From NCBI GenBank assembly GCA_016722075.1, contig JADKGW010000002.1:620001-684000 (forward strand): 64,000 nucleotides of DNA, written 5' to 3'. Every line of letters begins with the position of its first letter. Position 1 is the stretch's first letter. This document shows, piece after piece, positions 25,493-33,543 of this stretch. The translations under genes and the position numbers were made by a program. A model generated the notes under the pieces. It did no database searches, was not told the DNA's origin, and was given only the letters and a program-made list of their open reading frames with translations. Source of the DNA: Candidatus Kouleothrix ribensis. Lineage in GTDB: Bacteria > Chloroflexota > Chloroflexia > Chloroflexales > Roseiflexaceae.

Positions 25493-26064
25493 CAAGGTAG
25501 CTCCGCTGGCGGCTTGAGCCGCACCTCGCCGAACTGCTCGGGCCGCTTGCCGGTGATGCCGGTATAGAACGCGTGAATCGTGGCCATGTCGGCCTCGGCG
25601 TCGCCGCTGAGCATGAACACCGGCCCGATGCCGCCGACCTTGCGGCGGTAATCGGCAAAGCCCAGCACCAGCGGCACCTGCGCGCCGTTCGCGATATGGT
25701 AGAAGCCGCTCTTCCAGTAGGGCACGCGCTTGCGGGTGCCCTCGGGCAGCAGCGCCAGCACGAGCCGATCGCTGGCGCGTAATGCCGCCACGGCCTGATC
25801 GACCATGTTGTGGCTGGCGGTTCGGTCGATCGGCAGCCCGCCCAGCGCGCGCATGAGCCAGCCGAGCGGCGGCCGGAACAGCGTGTGCTTGCCCATCCAA
25901 GTGGCCTTGATCCCCAGCGCCACCGCCAGCAGCAGCATAATCGGGAAATCCCAGTTCGAGGTGTGCGGCGCCACCACCAGCACGACCTTCGGGTCGCTGG
26001 GCATGGCGCCTTCGACACGCCAGCCTAGCATCGCCAGCAGCACGCGCGCAATCCCGCGTTTCAT
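25492..26064 (-). CDS. 1-acyl-sn-glycerol-3-phosphate acyltransferase-like protein
   Basis: A PlsC-fold acyltransferase of 190 aa. The catalytic HX4D box is HTSNWD (about residues 34-39) and the glycerol-phosphate-binding box is PEGTRKR (about 108-114), with LGGLPIDRT between. The group acylates lysophosphatidate or similar membrane lipids; several short members are of unknown specificity. It overlaps the valS stop by four bases and the MOSC start by one. Confidence 0.85.
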   Translation of the reverse strand: MKRGIARVLLAMLGWRVEGAMPSDPKVVLVVAPHTSNWDFPIMLLLAVALGIKATWMGKHTLFRPPLGWLMRALGGLPIDRTASHNMVDQAVAALRASDRLVLALLPEGTRKRVPYWKSGFYHIANGAQVPLVLGFADYRRKVGGIGPVFMLSGDAEADMATIHAFYTGITGKRPEQFGEVRLKPPAELP

Positions 26065-28952
26065 AGCACATCCAGCTGTTGTATGCGCTCACGAAGCTTC
26101 GCGGCGGTCGCCTGGGCTGCTGCCAGGCCATCGCGCTCGCGCTGCACCACGGTGGCCGGCGCCTTGTCGGCGAACCCGGCATTGCCCAGCCGGGCCATGC
26201 GCCGCGCCACGTCGGCCTCGGCCTGCTCAAGCTCCTTGGCCAGCCGCGCGCGCTCGGCGGCCAGGTCGATCAGCCCGGCCAGCGGTAGGAACACCTCGAC
26301 TTCGCCAACCACCAGCGCGGCCGAGTTGGCCGGCTTGGCCTCGAGCAGCGCAACAATCGCCAGCTGCGTGTCATCGATGCGCGCCAAGCGCACCAGCTGC
26401 CTACGCTGCGCCTGCAGCATGGCCGTGTGCGGCCCGGCCACGATTGTTGCCGGCACAAAGCGCGCCGGCTCGACCTTATACTCGTTGCGCAGGTTGCGCA
26501 CGGCGCCGATCAGCGCCTGGAGCAGCCCGAAATCGCGCTCGGCCGCGTCGTCAAGTAGCGCGAGGTCGGCGCTGGGGTAGGGTGCCACCATAATGGAGTG
26601 CTGAGTGTTGAGTGTTGAGTGTTGAGTTGCCTGGTCGGGCTGCGCTAATTCAGAACTCAAAACTGAGAACTGAGAACTGGTCAGGTACTGCCAGGCTTCT
26701 TCGGTGACAAACGGCATGAATGGGTGCAGCAGCCGCAGCGCGCCTTCGAACAGCTCGTACAACACCGCGCGCGTGGCCTGCTGGCGCGCCGCGTCGCCCT
26801 CGAGCTGCACCTTGGCCAGCTCGACATACCAGTCGGCGAACTCGCTCCACAGAAACTCGTGGATCTGACGCCCGGCCTCGCCAAAGTTGTACGCGCGCAT
26901 CAGCCGGTCGACATCGCCAACCAGCCGGTGGTAGCGCGAGCGAATCCAGCGATCGGCCAGGGTATAGGTGAAGGTTGGTAGGGTGGCAGGGTGCGCGGCG
27001 TCGCTAACCGAACCTGCGGGCATCCCAGTCGGCGCGGCGTCTAGCTTGCTCAGCACAAACCGCGTGATATTCCAGATCTTGTTCGCGAAGTTGCGCGCGG
27101 CCTCGATCCGCTCGGGGTTCAGGTTCAGATCCTGGCCGGGCGTGCCGCTGGTGGCCAGCGTGAAGCGCAGCGCGTCGGTACCCTGCTGATCCATCACTTC
27201 GAGCGGGTTGACCACGTTGCCGAAGCTTTTGCTCATCTTGCGGCCCTGCTTGTCGCGCACCAGGCCGTGCAGGTAGATCGTGTGGAACGGCGCCTGGTCG
27301 GTCAGGTAGCAGCCCAGCATCATCATGCGCGCCACCCAGAAGAACAGGATGTCGTAGCCGGTCTCCATCACGCTGGTTGGGTAGAAGTACTGCAGATCCT
27401 CGGTCGCGTCGGGCCAGCCCAGCGTCGAGAACGGCCACAGCCCGCTCGAGAACCATGTATCGAGCACGTCGGGATCCTGGTACACGCCATCTCCCTGCGG
27501 CTCGGGGTCGTCTGGCCCCGGCACGATCATCTGGCCGTCGGGCGTGTACCACACCGGGATGCGGTGGCCCCACCACAGCTGGCGGCTGATACACCAGTCC
27601 TGAATATTCTCGAGCCAGTGGAAGTAGACCTTCTCGAAGCGCTCGGGCACGATCCGCGTGCGGCCTTCGCGCACCGCCGCCAGCGCCTGCTCGGCCAGCG
27701 GCCTGGCGCGCACGAACCATTGCTCACTCAGCAGTGGCTCGATCACCTCGCCGCCGCGCTGGCTGATGCCCAGCGATAGCGTGTGCGGGCGCGTCTCGGC
27801 CAGCAACCCCTCGCGTTCGAGGTCGGCCAGCAGGTTTTTGCGCGCCACGAAGCGATCTTGCCCGGCGTATGGCCCGGCCGCTTCGCTCAGCGTCGCGTCC
27901 TTGTTCATGATGTTGATCAGCGGCAGCTGGTGGCGCTGGCCCATGGCGTAGTCGTTCGGGTCGTGCGCCGGCGTCACTTTCACCGCGCCGGTGCCAAACC
28001 CGGCATCGACATAGCTGTCGGCGATGATCGGGATGCGCCGGCCGAGCGCCGGCACGATCGCATAGCGCCCGACCAGCCCGGCATAGCGCGCGTCGTCGGG
28101 GTTGACCGCAATCGCCGTGTCGCCCAGGATCGTCTCGGGCCGGGTGGTCGCTACCGTGATCCATTCGCTTGTGCCAGCGGCCCACGCGCCAGAGCCCCAG
28201 TCCTTTCCAGGCAACGAGACCGACAGACCGGGAGACAAGGAGATTGCCGTATTGTTGAGATCGTTGTCTCCCGGTCGCCTTATCTCCTTGTCCGCCATAG
28301 GCGCAAGCGGGTAGCGCACGAACCACAGGCTGCCCTGGCGCTCCTCGTGCTCGACCTCCAGGTCGCTCACGGCGGTCTGCAAGGTTGGCGACCAGTTGAC
28401 CAGGTAGGTGCCACGGTAGATCAGGCCGTCGTCGTACAGCCGTTTGAACGCCGCCCGCACCGCGCGCGATAGCCCAGGGTCGAGCGTGAAGCGCTCGCGC
28501 GACCAGTCGCACGAGGCGCCGAGCCGCCGCAGCTGGCGCGTGATCTCGCCGCCATACCTGGCCTTCCACTCCCACGTGCGCCGCAAAAACTCGTCGCGCC
28601 CGACCTGCTGGCGGCTACTACCCTCGCTGCGCAGCAGCTTCTCGACCTGCGACTGCGTGGCGATGCCGGCGTGATCGGCGCCTGGCAGCCATAGCGTCGG
28701 CTCGCCCAGCATGCGCCGCCAGCGCACGATCACGTCTTCGATCGTCACGAACATGGCGTGGCCCATGTGCAGCTCGCCGGTGACGTTCGGCGGTGGCATC
28801 GAGAGTGTAAAGGGTTTACGGCTTGGATCGATATTCGGCCTGAAGAAGCCCGATTGCTCCCACCAATCGTAGAGGCGCTGCTCGACCTGCTGGGCCTCGT
28901 ATGCTTTCGCCATCTCGGCGGGGCGCTGCGACGCAGGGTTTGTCATGGTCAC
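26061..28952 (-). CDS. valS: Valyl-tRNA synthetase, bacterial type
   Basis: The housekeeping ValRS, 963 aa, somewhat long. HIGH motif in PPPNVTGELHMGHAMF, ATTRPETILGDTAIAV in the CP1 editing domain, GTGAVKVTPAHDPNDYAMG, GWPDATEDLQYFYPTSVMETGYDILFFWV (in part), the intact KMSKSFGNVVNP loop, anticodon-binding helices and a C-terminal coiled coil (LIDLAAERARLAKELEQAE). Two in-frame insertions of repeat DNA are visible at about residues 217-249 and 758-785, both in surface-loop positions. The start could be GTG 28952 (AAAAGG 5 nt upstream) or ATG 28946. It heads an operon with three membrane/lipid genes. It has no T-box, unlike valS2. Confidence 0.96.
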   Translation of the reverse strand: MTMTNPASQRPAEMAKAYEAQQVEQRLYDWWEQSGFFRPNIDPSRKPFTLSMPPPNVTGELHMGHAMFVTIEDVIVRWRRMLGEPTLWLPGADHAGIATQSQVEKLLRSEGSSRQQVGRDEFLRRTWEWKARYGGEITRQLRRLGASCDWSRERFTLDPGLSRAVRAAFKRLYDDGLIYRGTYLVNWSPTLQTAVSDLEVEHEERQGSLWFVRYPLAPMADKEIRRPGDNDLNNTAISLSPGLSVSLPGKDWGSGAWAAGTSEWITVATTRPETILGDTAIAVNPDDARYAGLVGRYAIVPALGRRIPIIADSYVDAGFGTGAVKVTPAHDPNDYAMGQRHQLPLINIMNKDATLSEAAGPYAGQDRFVARKNLLADLEREGLLAETRPHTLSLGISQRGGEVIEPLLSEQWFVRARPLAEQALAAVREGRTRIVPERFEKVYFHWLENIQDWCISRQLWWGHRIPVWYTPDGQMIVPGPDDPEPQGDGVYQDPDVLDTWFSSGLWPFSTLGWPDATEDLQYFYPTSVMETGYDILFFWVARMMMLGCYLTDQAPFHTIYLHGLVRDKQGRKMSKSFGNVVNPLEVMDQQGTDALRFTLATSGTPGQDLNLNPERIEAARNFANKIWNITRFVLSKLDAAPTGMPAGSVSDAAHPATLPTFTYTLADRWIRSRYHRLVGDVDRLMRAYNFGEAGRQIHEFLWSEFADWYVELAKVQLEGDAARQQATRAVLYELFEGALRLLHPFMPFVTEEAWQYLTSSQFSVLSSELAQPDQATQHSTLNTQHSIMVAPYPSADLALLDDAAERDFGLLQALIGAVRNLRNEYKVEPARFVPATIVAGPHTAMLQAQRRQLVRLARIDDTQLAIVALLEAKPANSAALVVGEVEVFLPLAGLIDLAAERARLAKELEQAEADVARRMARLGNAGFADKAPATVVQRERDGLAAAQATAAKLRERIQQLDVL
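26596..26680. repeat. Dispersed repeat inserted in frame near the 3' end of valS
   Basis: Three tandem AGTGTTG units (about 26604-26625) face CAGAACTCAAAACTGAGAAC-type words (26651-26678). It is translated as QHSTLNTQHSIM and QFSVLSSELAQ. The 11-mer TCAGAACTCAA recurs in inverse at 30977-30987. Confidence 0.75.
28226..28276. repeat. Dispersed inverted repeat inserted in frame in the valS editing domain
   Basis: GACCGGGAGACAA (28226-28238) and TTGTCTCCCGGTC (28264-28276) are perfect 13-bp arms; more GGAGA/TCTCC words flank them. The 15-mer at 28267-28281 is the reverse complement of 8988-9002 in hypF. Confidence 0.8.
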
Positions 28953-29004
28953 TATTGCCTTTTGTCCTTAGCGAGGCTGGCACAGGCGGTACCCTTCACA
29001 GTAT

Positions 29005-29043
29005 TGTGCTGCTGTTGCGCGCAACATGCGCAACAGCAGCACA
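29005..29043 (-). promoter_or_regulatory. 16-bp hairpin in the valS leader
   Basis: TGTGCTGCTGTTGCGC (29005-29020) pairs perfectly with 29028-29043 across a 7-nt loop. It lies between the predicted promoter and the valS start, so it should be transcribed as a strong leader hairpin. No T-run follows it in the direction of valS and no T-box motif is present. Confidence 0.65.
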
Positions 29044-29082
29044 GAAATGACAAAATACGGTGCCGGCCCTATTTCTTGAAAG

Positions 29083-29110
29083 ATTATACTCGGTTTTGGG
29101 GTGTACGCAA
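29083..29110 (-). promoter_or_regulatory. Promoter of the valS operon
   Basis: On the minus strand: -35 TTGCGT (29110-29105), 16-bp spacer, -10 TATAAT (29088-29083). About 130 bp upstream of the valS start. Confidence 0.6.
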
Positions 29111-29196
29111 TGCGCGGGCTTGTCGCTTGTCGCCTGAAATATAATGAACCCAGGCACGCGGGGGTATGGGATGAGCGGAGCAGTGCATGGCCTGCC

Positions 29197-30321
29197 TTAC
29201 CCCCCCAGCACCTCCGATAGCTTCTTCACCTCGAATCCCAGCTCGGCAAACCGGTCGAGGATGCGCGGCAGCGCGTCGGCGGTGGGCTGGCTGCCGCAGT
29301 GCGCCAGGATGATCGCGCCGCGCAGCTGCTCGGGCGCGAGCGTGCCGGTGACGCGTTCGATCAGGAACTCGGGGGTCTTCGGCTCACCGACCGAGTCGAG
29401 GCTATCGAGCGTCCAGTACACCGGCAGGTAGCCCTGCGCCTCAACCAGCCGCAGCACGCGCTCGTCGTAGGCACCATACGGCGGGCGGAAGAACGGCCGG
29501 ATCGAGGCACCCGGCGCCGTCTCCTGCACGATCGCCTCGGTGTCGGCCAGCTCGCTGTCGATCGCCTCGGCGCTCAGGTTGCGCATGTCGGGGTGGTTGA
29601 AGCTGTGGTTGGCAAGCTCGTGCCCGTCGGCTACGATCTGGCGCGTCAGCGCCGGGTTATCGCGCATCCACTTGCCGGTCAGAAAGAAGGTCAGCTTGAC
29701 GCCATACGTGCGCAGTGTCTCGAGCATGCCCGCCACCGGCTCGGCACTAGCGCCGGCATCGAGCGTGAGCGCAACCCACGGCCGGCGGGCCGGGCCGCGC
29801 CGCACCAGCAGCGGCTGGCTCTCGATCACGGGTGCTCGGCCCTCGAGCTGCGGCACGATCAGTGCGCGCCCCACCGGCGGTGCGCCAGGCAACAGGTTGT
29901 AGCGCACGATCAGATCGGGGGCGCTGCCGCCGGCCGCCGCGATCGACTCAAGCGTCTCGCCCTCAGCCACCATATGCCCAGCGTAGCCAGCTATCGCCGG
30001 GGTGGCCGGCGGCTCGGTTGGCGCGGGCGGCTCGGTTGGCGCGCTGGTCGGGCGCACGGCAGATGCAGTTGGCGCGCTGGTCGGGCGCGCGGCAGATGCG
30101 GTTGGCGCACCGGCGGTGGCAAGCGGCGGCGTGGGCGGCACCACGCTGGCCGGCGGCGGCGTGGGTGCAGCGATGGCCGTTGGCGGCGGCGCGGCACTAA
30201 ACGCACCATCGAACAGGTCGTGCAGCAGCCAGCCCAACGCGACGCCGGCCAGCAGCGTCAGCAAGATCAGTGGCACGCTGGTACTGCGCGCGGAAGCCAT
30301 GCGCTCGCGTTCGTCGTTCAT
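29197..30321 (-). CDS. Membrane-anchored polysaccharide deacetylase (NodB domain) with LysM-like segment
   Basis: A 374-aa protein: one N-terminal transmembrane helix (about 17-35), a Pro/Ala/Thr/Ser linker (about 43-108) built partly from tandem 33-bp DNA repeats, a LysM-like module (HMVAEGETLESIAAA ... LIVPQLEG, about 115-160) and a NodB domain (about 185-374). The deacetylase shows HELANHSFNHPDM (metal-binding His pair) and RPPYGAYDERV, but motif 1 reads LTLDAGAS rather than TFDDGP, so the usual second Asp is replaced. Family enzymes remove acetyl groups from peptidoglycan or chitin-like glycans. The start ATG abuts the stop of the LysM gene upstream, so the pair is translated together. 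Confidence 0.85.
   Translation of the reverse strand: MNDERERMASARSTSVPLILLTLLAGVALGWLLHDLFDGAFSAAPPPTAIAAPTPPPASVVPPTPPLATAGAPTASAARPTSAPTASAVRPTSAPTEPPAPTEPPATPAIAGYAGHMVAEGETLESIAAAGGSAPDLIVRYNLLPGAPPVGRALIVPQLEGRAPVIESQPLLVRRGPARRPWVALTLDAGASAEPVAGMLETLRTYGVKLTFFLTGKWMRDNPALTRQIVADGHELANHSFNHPDMRNLSAEAIDSELADTEAIVQETAPGASIRPFFRPPYGAYDERVLRLVEAQGYLPVYWTLDSLDSVGEPKTPEFLIERVTGTLAPEQLRGAIILAHCGSQPTADALPRILDRFAELGFEVKKLSEVLGG
30035..30100. repeat. Two tandem 33-bp units in the deacetylase linker
   Basis: Units 30035-30067 and 30068-30100 differ at two positions and encode an 11-residue Pro/Thr/Ser/Ala repeat (ASAVRPTSAPT type). A third, partial unit follows. Confidence 0.8.
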
Positions 30322-30954
30322 CTAGGGGATGATTAGCTCCTGGCCAACTCGCAACGAATCGGCTTCTTGTGGTGTCAGTTTGTTCGCATCGATAATCGCC
30401 TGCACCGATACATCGAACTTTGCGGCGATCGACCGCAGCGTATCGCCCGCTTCGACCGTATACTTGCGCTGGGCCGGTGCCGCCGGCTGCGCTGTGGCGG
30501 TTGGCGCCGTGGTCGGCGCGGGTGTGGCGCTGGGCGCCGCAGTTGGCGCCGTGGTCGGCGCGGGTGTGGCGCTGGGCGCCGGTGTACCAGTGGGTGTGAG
30601 CGGCGGCGGGGCGGCCGTTGCGGCCGGGGCTGGCGACGGCACGCTCGGCGCAGTCGCAACCGGCGACACTTCGAGCGGCACATCCGGCGTCGGCAGGTCG
30701 GCCTGGCGGGCGGCCAGGTCATCGCCGGGCGCCGACACCGGCAGCAAGATCGACAGCCGGCCGATTTGTAGGCTCGGCACATCGCTGCGCGCCAGCACCA
30801 GCGCGCTCAGCAGCGCCAGGCCAAAGATGCCGGTGGCCGCACCATAGCGTTGGCGCTGATTGATGCGCGGGCCGGCAACCCGTAAGCCGATCGCGCCCAG
30901 CACCGGCAGGAATAGCACGAACACGATCAAGATGTAGACCAGCGTTTGGGGCAT
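30322..30954 (-). CDS. LysM domain membrane protein
   Basis: A 210-aa protein with two hydrophobic segments (about 5-25 and 38-58), a long Pro/Ala/Thr-rich linker (about 88-160) and one C-terminal LysM domain (YTVEAGDTLRSIAAKFDVSV ... LRVGQELIIP, about 164-210). LysM binds N-acetylglucosamine-containing glycans such as peptidoglycan, so the protein probably links membrane and wall. It directly precedes the deacetylase gene with no gap; the two LysM-bearing proteins may act at the same wall site. The linker holds a 42-bp tandem DNA repeat. Confidence 0.8.
   Translation of the reverse strand: MPQTLVYILIVFVLFLPVLGAIGLRVAGPRINQRQRYGAATGIFGLALLSALVLARSDVPSLQIGRLSILLPVSAPGDDLAARQADLPTPDVPLEVSPVATAPSVPSPAPAATAAPPPLTPTGTPAPSATPAPTTAPTAAPSATPAPTTAPTATAQPAAPAQRKYTVEAGDTLRSIAAKFDVSVQAIIDANKLTPQEADSLRVGQELIIP
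30500..30580. repeat. Tandem 42-bp repeat in the LysM gene linker
   Basis: The unit 30500-30541 is repeated almost exactly from 30542 to 30580, encoding PSATPAPTTAPTAA-like residues. Slippage here would change the linker length in steps of 14 residues. Confidence 0.85.
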
Positions 30955-30960
30955 AAGAAG

Positions 30961-30990
30961 TTATGAGTTATGCGTGTTGAGTTCTGAGTT
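30961..30990. repeat. Short dispersed repeat before the LysM gene
   Basis: GTTATGAGTTATGCGTGTTG-type words include TTGAGTTCTGA (30977-30987), the reverse complement of a word in the valS insertion at 26650-26660. It lies in the 87-bp gap between mutS2 and the LysM gene. Confidence 0.6.
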
Positions 30991-31041
30991 CATATGGCTC
31001 ATTAAAACATCGAAGATCCCTCACTCAACCTCGACACTTAA

Positions 31042-33543
31042 TCAACGCTCGGCCATGCGCGCGACGGTCACGCCCTCGCCGCCATCGGCGCCGCCGCCGC
31101 CGAACGAGGCCACCAGCGGGTGCGCTTTGAGCACGTCGCGTACGATCTGGCGCAGCGCCCCCGTGCCCTTGCCGTGGATCAGGCGCACGAACGGCAGCCC
31201 GGCCAGGTAGGCGTCGTTCAGGTAGCGCTCGAGCTTGTCGGCCACCTCGCCCGCGCGCCAGCCGCGCATGTCGAAGTTGATGGCCACATCGGGCGCGGCC
31301 GGCAGCGTGGCCCGGCTTGGCTCGGCCCGGCGCGCATCCGAGCGCGACTTGCGCTCGCCGCGCGTCTCGCGCCGCAGCTCGGCCAGGTTGGCCTGCATGC
31401 GAAAGCCGCCCACCTGCACCTCGGCGGTGCTGTCGTCCTCGTCGATCGAGAGGATCTCGCCCACCAGCCCCACCGAGCGCACCAGCACAGTATCGCCGGC
31501 TTGGAGCGGCCGGATCGGCTCGGCCGCCGGTTCGGCTGGCGCGGGTGCAGCCACGGCTTCGGCGATTTTGGGCAACGGCGGGCGCTGCACATCCTTCGCC
31601 TGGCTTTGCACCTGCTGCAGGCGCTGCTCAGCCTCTTCCATCCACTGGCGCGTGAGCGACACCGAGCGAAATTCGTCGCGCAGGCGGCGCAGCTGGCCCC
31701 GCACTTCGCGCAGCTCGTCGTCGATCTGGTCGCGCGCGCCCTGCCACTCGGCATCACGGCGCTGCTCGAACTCGCGCAGCTCGGCCGCCAGCCGATCGCG
31801 ATACTTCTCGGCATCAGCGCGCAGATCCTCCACCCGCTGCAGCTCGGCCGCGCTGGCCGCGCGCTCGCGGTGGATGCCAGCCAGCAGATCCTCGACTTGG
31901 GTATCCTCGCGCGCCATCATGCTGCGCGCCCGCTCGACCAGCCCTGGCTCGAGGCCCAGCCGTGTGGCGATTGCCAGCGCGTTCGAGCGCCCTGGAATGC
32001 CGATCGTCAGCCGGTAGGTCGGCGCCAGCGTCTCGACATCGAACTCGACCGAACCATTTTCGACGCCTGCGGTAGCGTAGGCGAAGGCCTTCAGCTCGGC
32101 GTAGTGCGTGGTGGCGACGCCCAGCACCCTCAGCTCGAGCAGCCGCTCGATAATCGCGCGCGCCAGCGCCGCGCCCTCAACCGGGTCGGTGCCGGCGCCT
32201 AGCTCGTCGAGCAGCACAAGCGCCGCCTCCGGTTCGGCCGATTGCCAATCGGCACGGGCCTGCTCGAGCGCGCCGAGGATGCGCACAATATTGGTCATAT
32301 GCGATGAGAAGGTCGACAGGCTCTGCTCGATGCTCTGCTCGTCGCCAATGTCGGCGAAGATCTGGCCGAACACCGGCAGCCGCGCCGGTGCCGCCGCTGG
32401 CACGTGCAGCCCGGCCTGGGCCATCAGCGCCAGCAGCCCGCATGTCTTCAGCGCCACGGTCTTGCCGCCGGTGTTCGGCCCGGTGATCAGCAGAATCCGA
32501 AAATCGCCGCCCAGCACCAGGTCGGTCGGCACGACTGTGTGCTGGTCGAGCAGCGGGTGGCGCGCCTGAGTCAGCACCAGCGGGGCGTTCGCATGCGGCA
32601 CGTTCGAAGATGGAATGTTGGGTGTATCCGTGGCGGCAGAACCTTCAACGTCGCGTATCTCGGGCGCCACACACCTGAGCGCCAGCGCGTACTTGGCTTT
32701 GGCCAACCCCAGGTCGATCTGCGCAATCGCCTCGACGCCGGCCACGATCGCCTGGGCGTGCTCGCCCACCCGGCCCGAAAGCTCGGCCAGAATGCGCGCG
32801 ACCTCCTCTTCCTCGGCCAGCTGTAGCTCGCGCCAGCGATTGTTCAGCTCGACAATCACTAGCGGCTCGATATACAGCGTCGCACCACTGGCCGACTGGT
32901 CGTGTACCAGGCCGCGCAGATTGCGCTTGTGCGCGGCTTTCACCGGCAGCACGTAGCGGCCGTTACGCACCGTGATGATCGGCTCTTGCAGCGCGTCGGC
33001 ATACTGGGTCGAGCTGATCATGTTCTGCAGCTTGTCGTGCAGGCGCCCGTAGGCCACGCGAATGTCGCTGCGCAGCCGCCCCAGCAGTGGGCTGGCACTG
33101 TCGAGCACCGTGCCGTCGTCGCCGATTGTGGTGGTGATCGCATCCTCAACCGCCGGCAGGCTCGGCAGGTCATGCGCCAGCTCGTTCAGCAGCCCGAAGG
33201 TCGCCACGTCGAGCTTCAGCAGCTGGCCGCGTAAGCGCCGCCCGCTGGCCAGCGTCGCGCTGACCTCGAGCAGCACGCTGGCCTCGAGCACCCCGCCGCG
33301 GCGCGCCAGCCCAACCGGGCCACGAATATCGCGCGCGCCGCCAATGCTGATGTCGGGCCGCTCGTCGAGCAGATGCCGCGCCTCGCTGGTCAGCGCGATC
33401 TGCCGGCGGATCTGGTAGGCGTCGGTGGTTGGCTGCAGGCCCAGGGCCAGCTCGCGCGAGGCCGAAAACGCGGTGTGGCGGGCCAGGCGATCGAGGATCT
33501 TGGGAAACTCAAGCGTCTCGAGTGTTTGCGCGCTGATTGACAT
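31042..33543 (-). CDS. mutS2: Endonuclease MutS2
   Basis: MutS2 is a MutS-like ATPase with a nuclease tail that limits recombination and rescues collided ribosomes in some bacteria. The 833-aa protein starts with TLETLEFPKILDRLARHT. It has Walker A in LLITGPNTGGKTVALKT (about 355-371), Walker B in ALVLLDELGAGTDP, a long coiled coil (about 520-640), and the C-terminal Smr domain (DMRGWRAGEVADKLERYL; FVRLIHGKGTGALR). Between residues about 294 and 320 an oddly composed stretch (SAATDTPNIPSSNVPHAN) looks like another in-frame repeat insertion just before the ATPase. Its ATG follows the cvpA stop directly. Confidence 0.95.
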   Translation of the reverse strand: MSISAQTLETLEFPKILDRLARHTAFSASRELALGLQPTTDAYQIRRQIALTSEARHLLDERPDISIGGARDIRGPVGLARRGGVLEASVLLEVSATLASGRRLRGQLLKLDVATFGLLNELAHDLPSLPAVEDAITTTIGDDGTVLDSASPLLGRLRSDIRVAYGRLHDKLQNMISSTQYADALQEPIITVRNGRYVLPVKAAHKRNLRGLVHDQSASGATLYIEPLVIVELNNRWRELQLAEEEEVARILAELSGRVGEHAQAIVAGVEAIAQIDLGLAKAKYALALRCVAPEIRDVEGSAATDTPNIPSSNVPHANAPLVLTQARHPLLDQHTVVPTDLVLGGDFRILLITGPNTGGKTVALKTCGLLALMAQAGLHVPAAAPARLPVFGQIFADIGDEQSIEQSLSTFSSHMTNIVRILGALEQARADWQSAEPEAALVLLDELGAGTDPVEGAALARAIIERLLELRVLGVATTHYAELKAFAYATAGVENGSVEFDVETLAPTYRLTIGIPGRSNALAIATRLGLEPGLVERARSMMAREDTQVEDLLAGIHRERAASAAELQRVEDLRADAEKYRDRLAAELREFEQRRDAEWQGARDQIDDELREVRGQLRRLRDEFRSVSLTRQWMEEAEQRLQQVQSQAKDVQRPPLPKIAEAVAAPAPAEPAAEPIRPLQAGDTVLVRSVGLVGEILSIDEDDSTAEVQVGGFRMQANLAELRRETRGERKSRSDARRAEPSRATLPAAPDVAINFDMRGWRAGEVADKLERYLNDAYLAGLPFVRLIHGKGTGALRQIVRDVLKAHPLVASFGGGGADGGEGVTVARMAER

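Noticed and set aside
29043..29083. T-box leader for the bacterial-type valS
   Set aside because: The leader has a strong hairpin, but lacks the conserved GGGTGGTACCGCG sequence and any terminator with a T-run, so it is not called a T-box.
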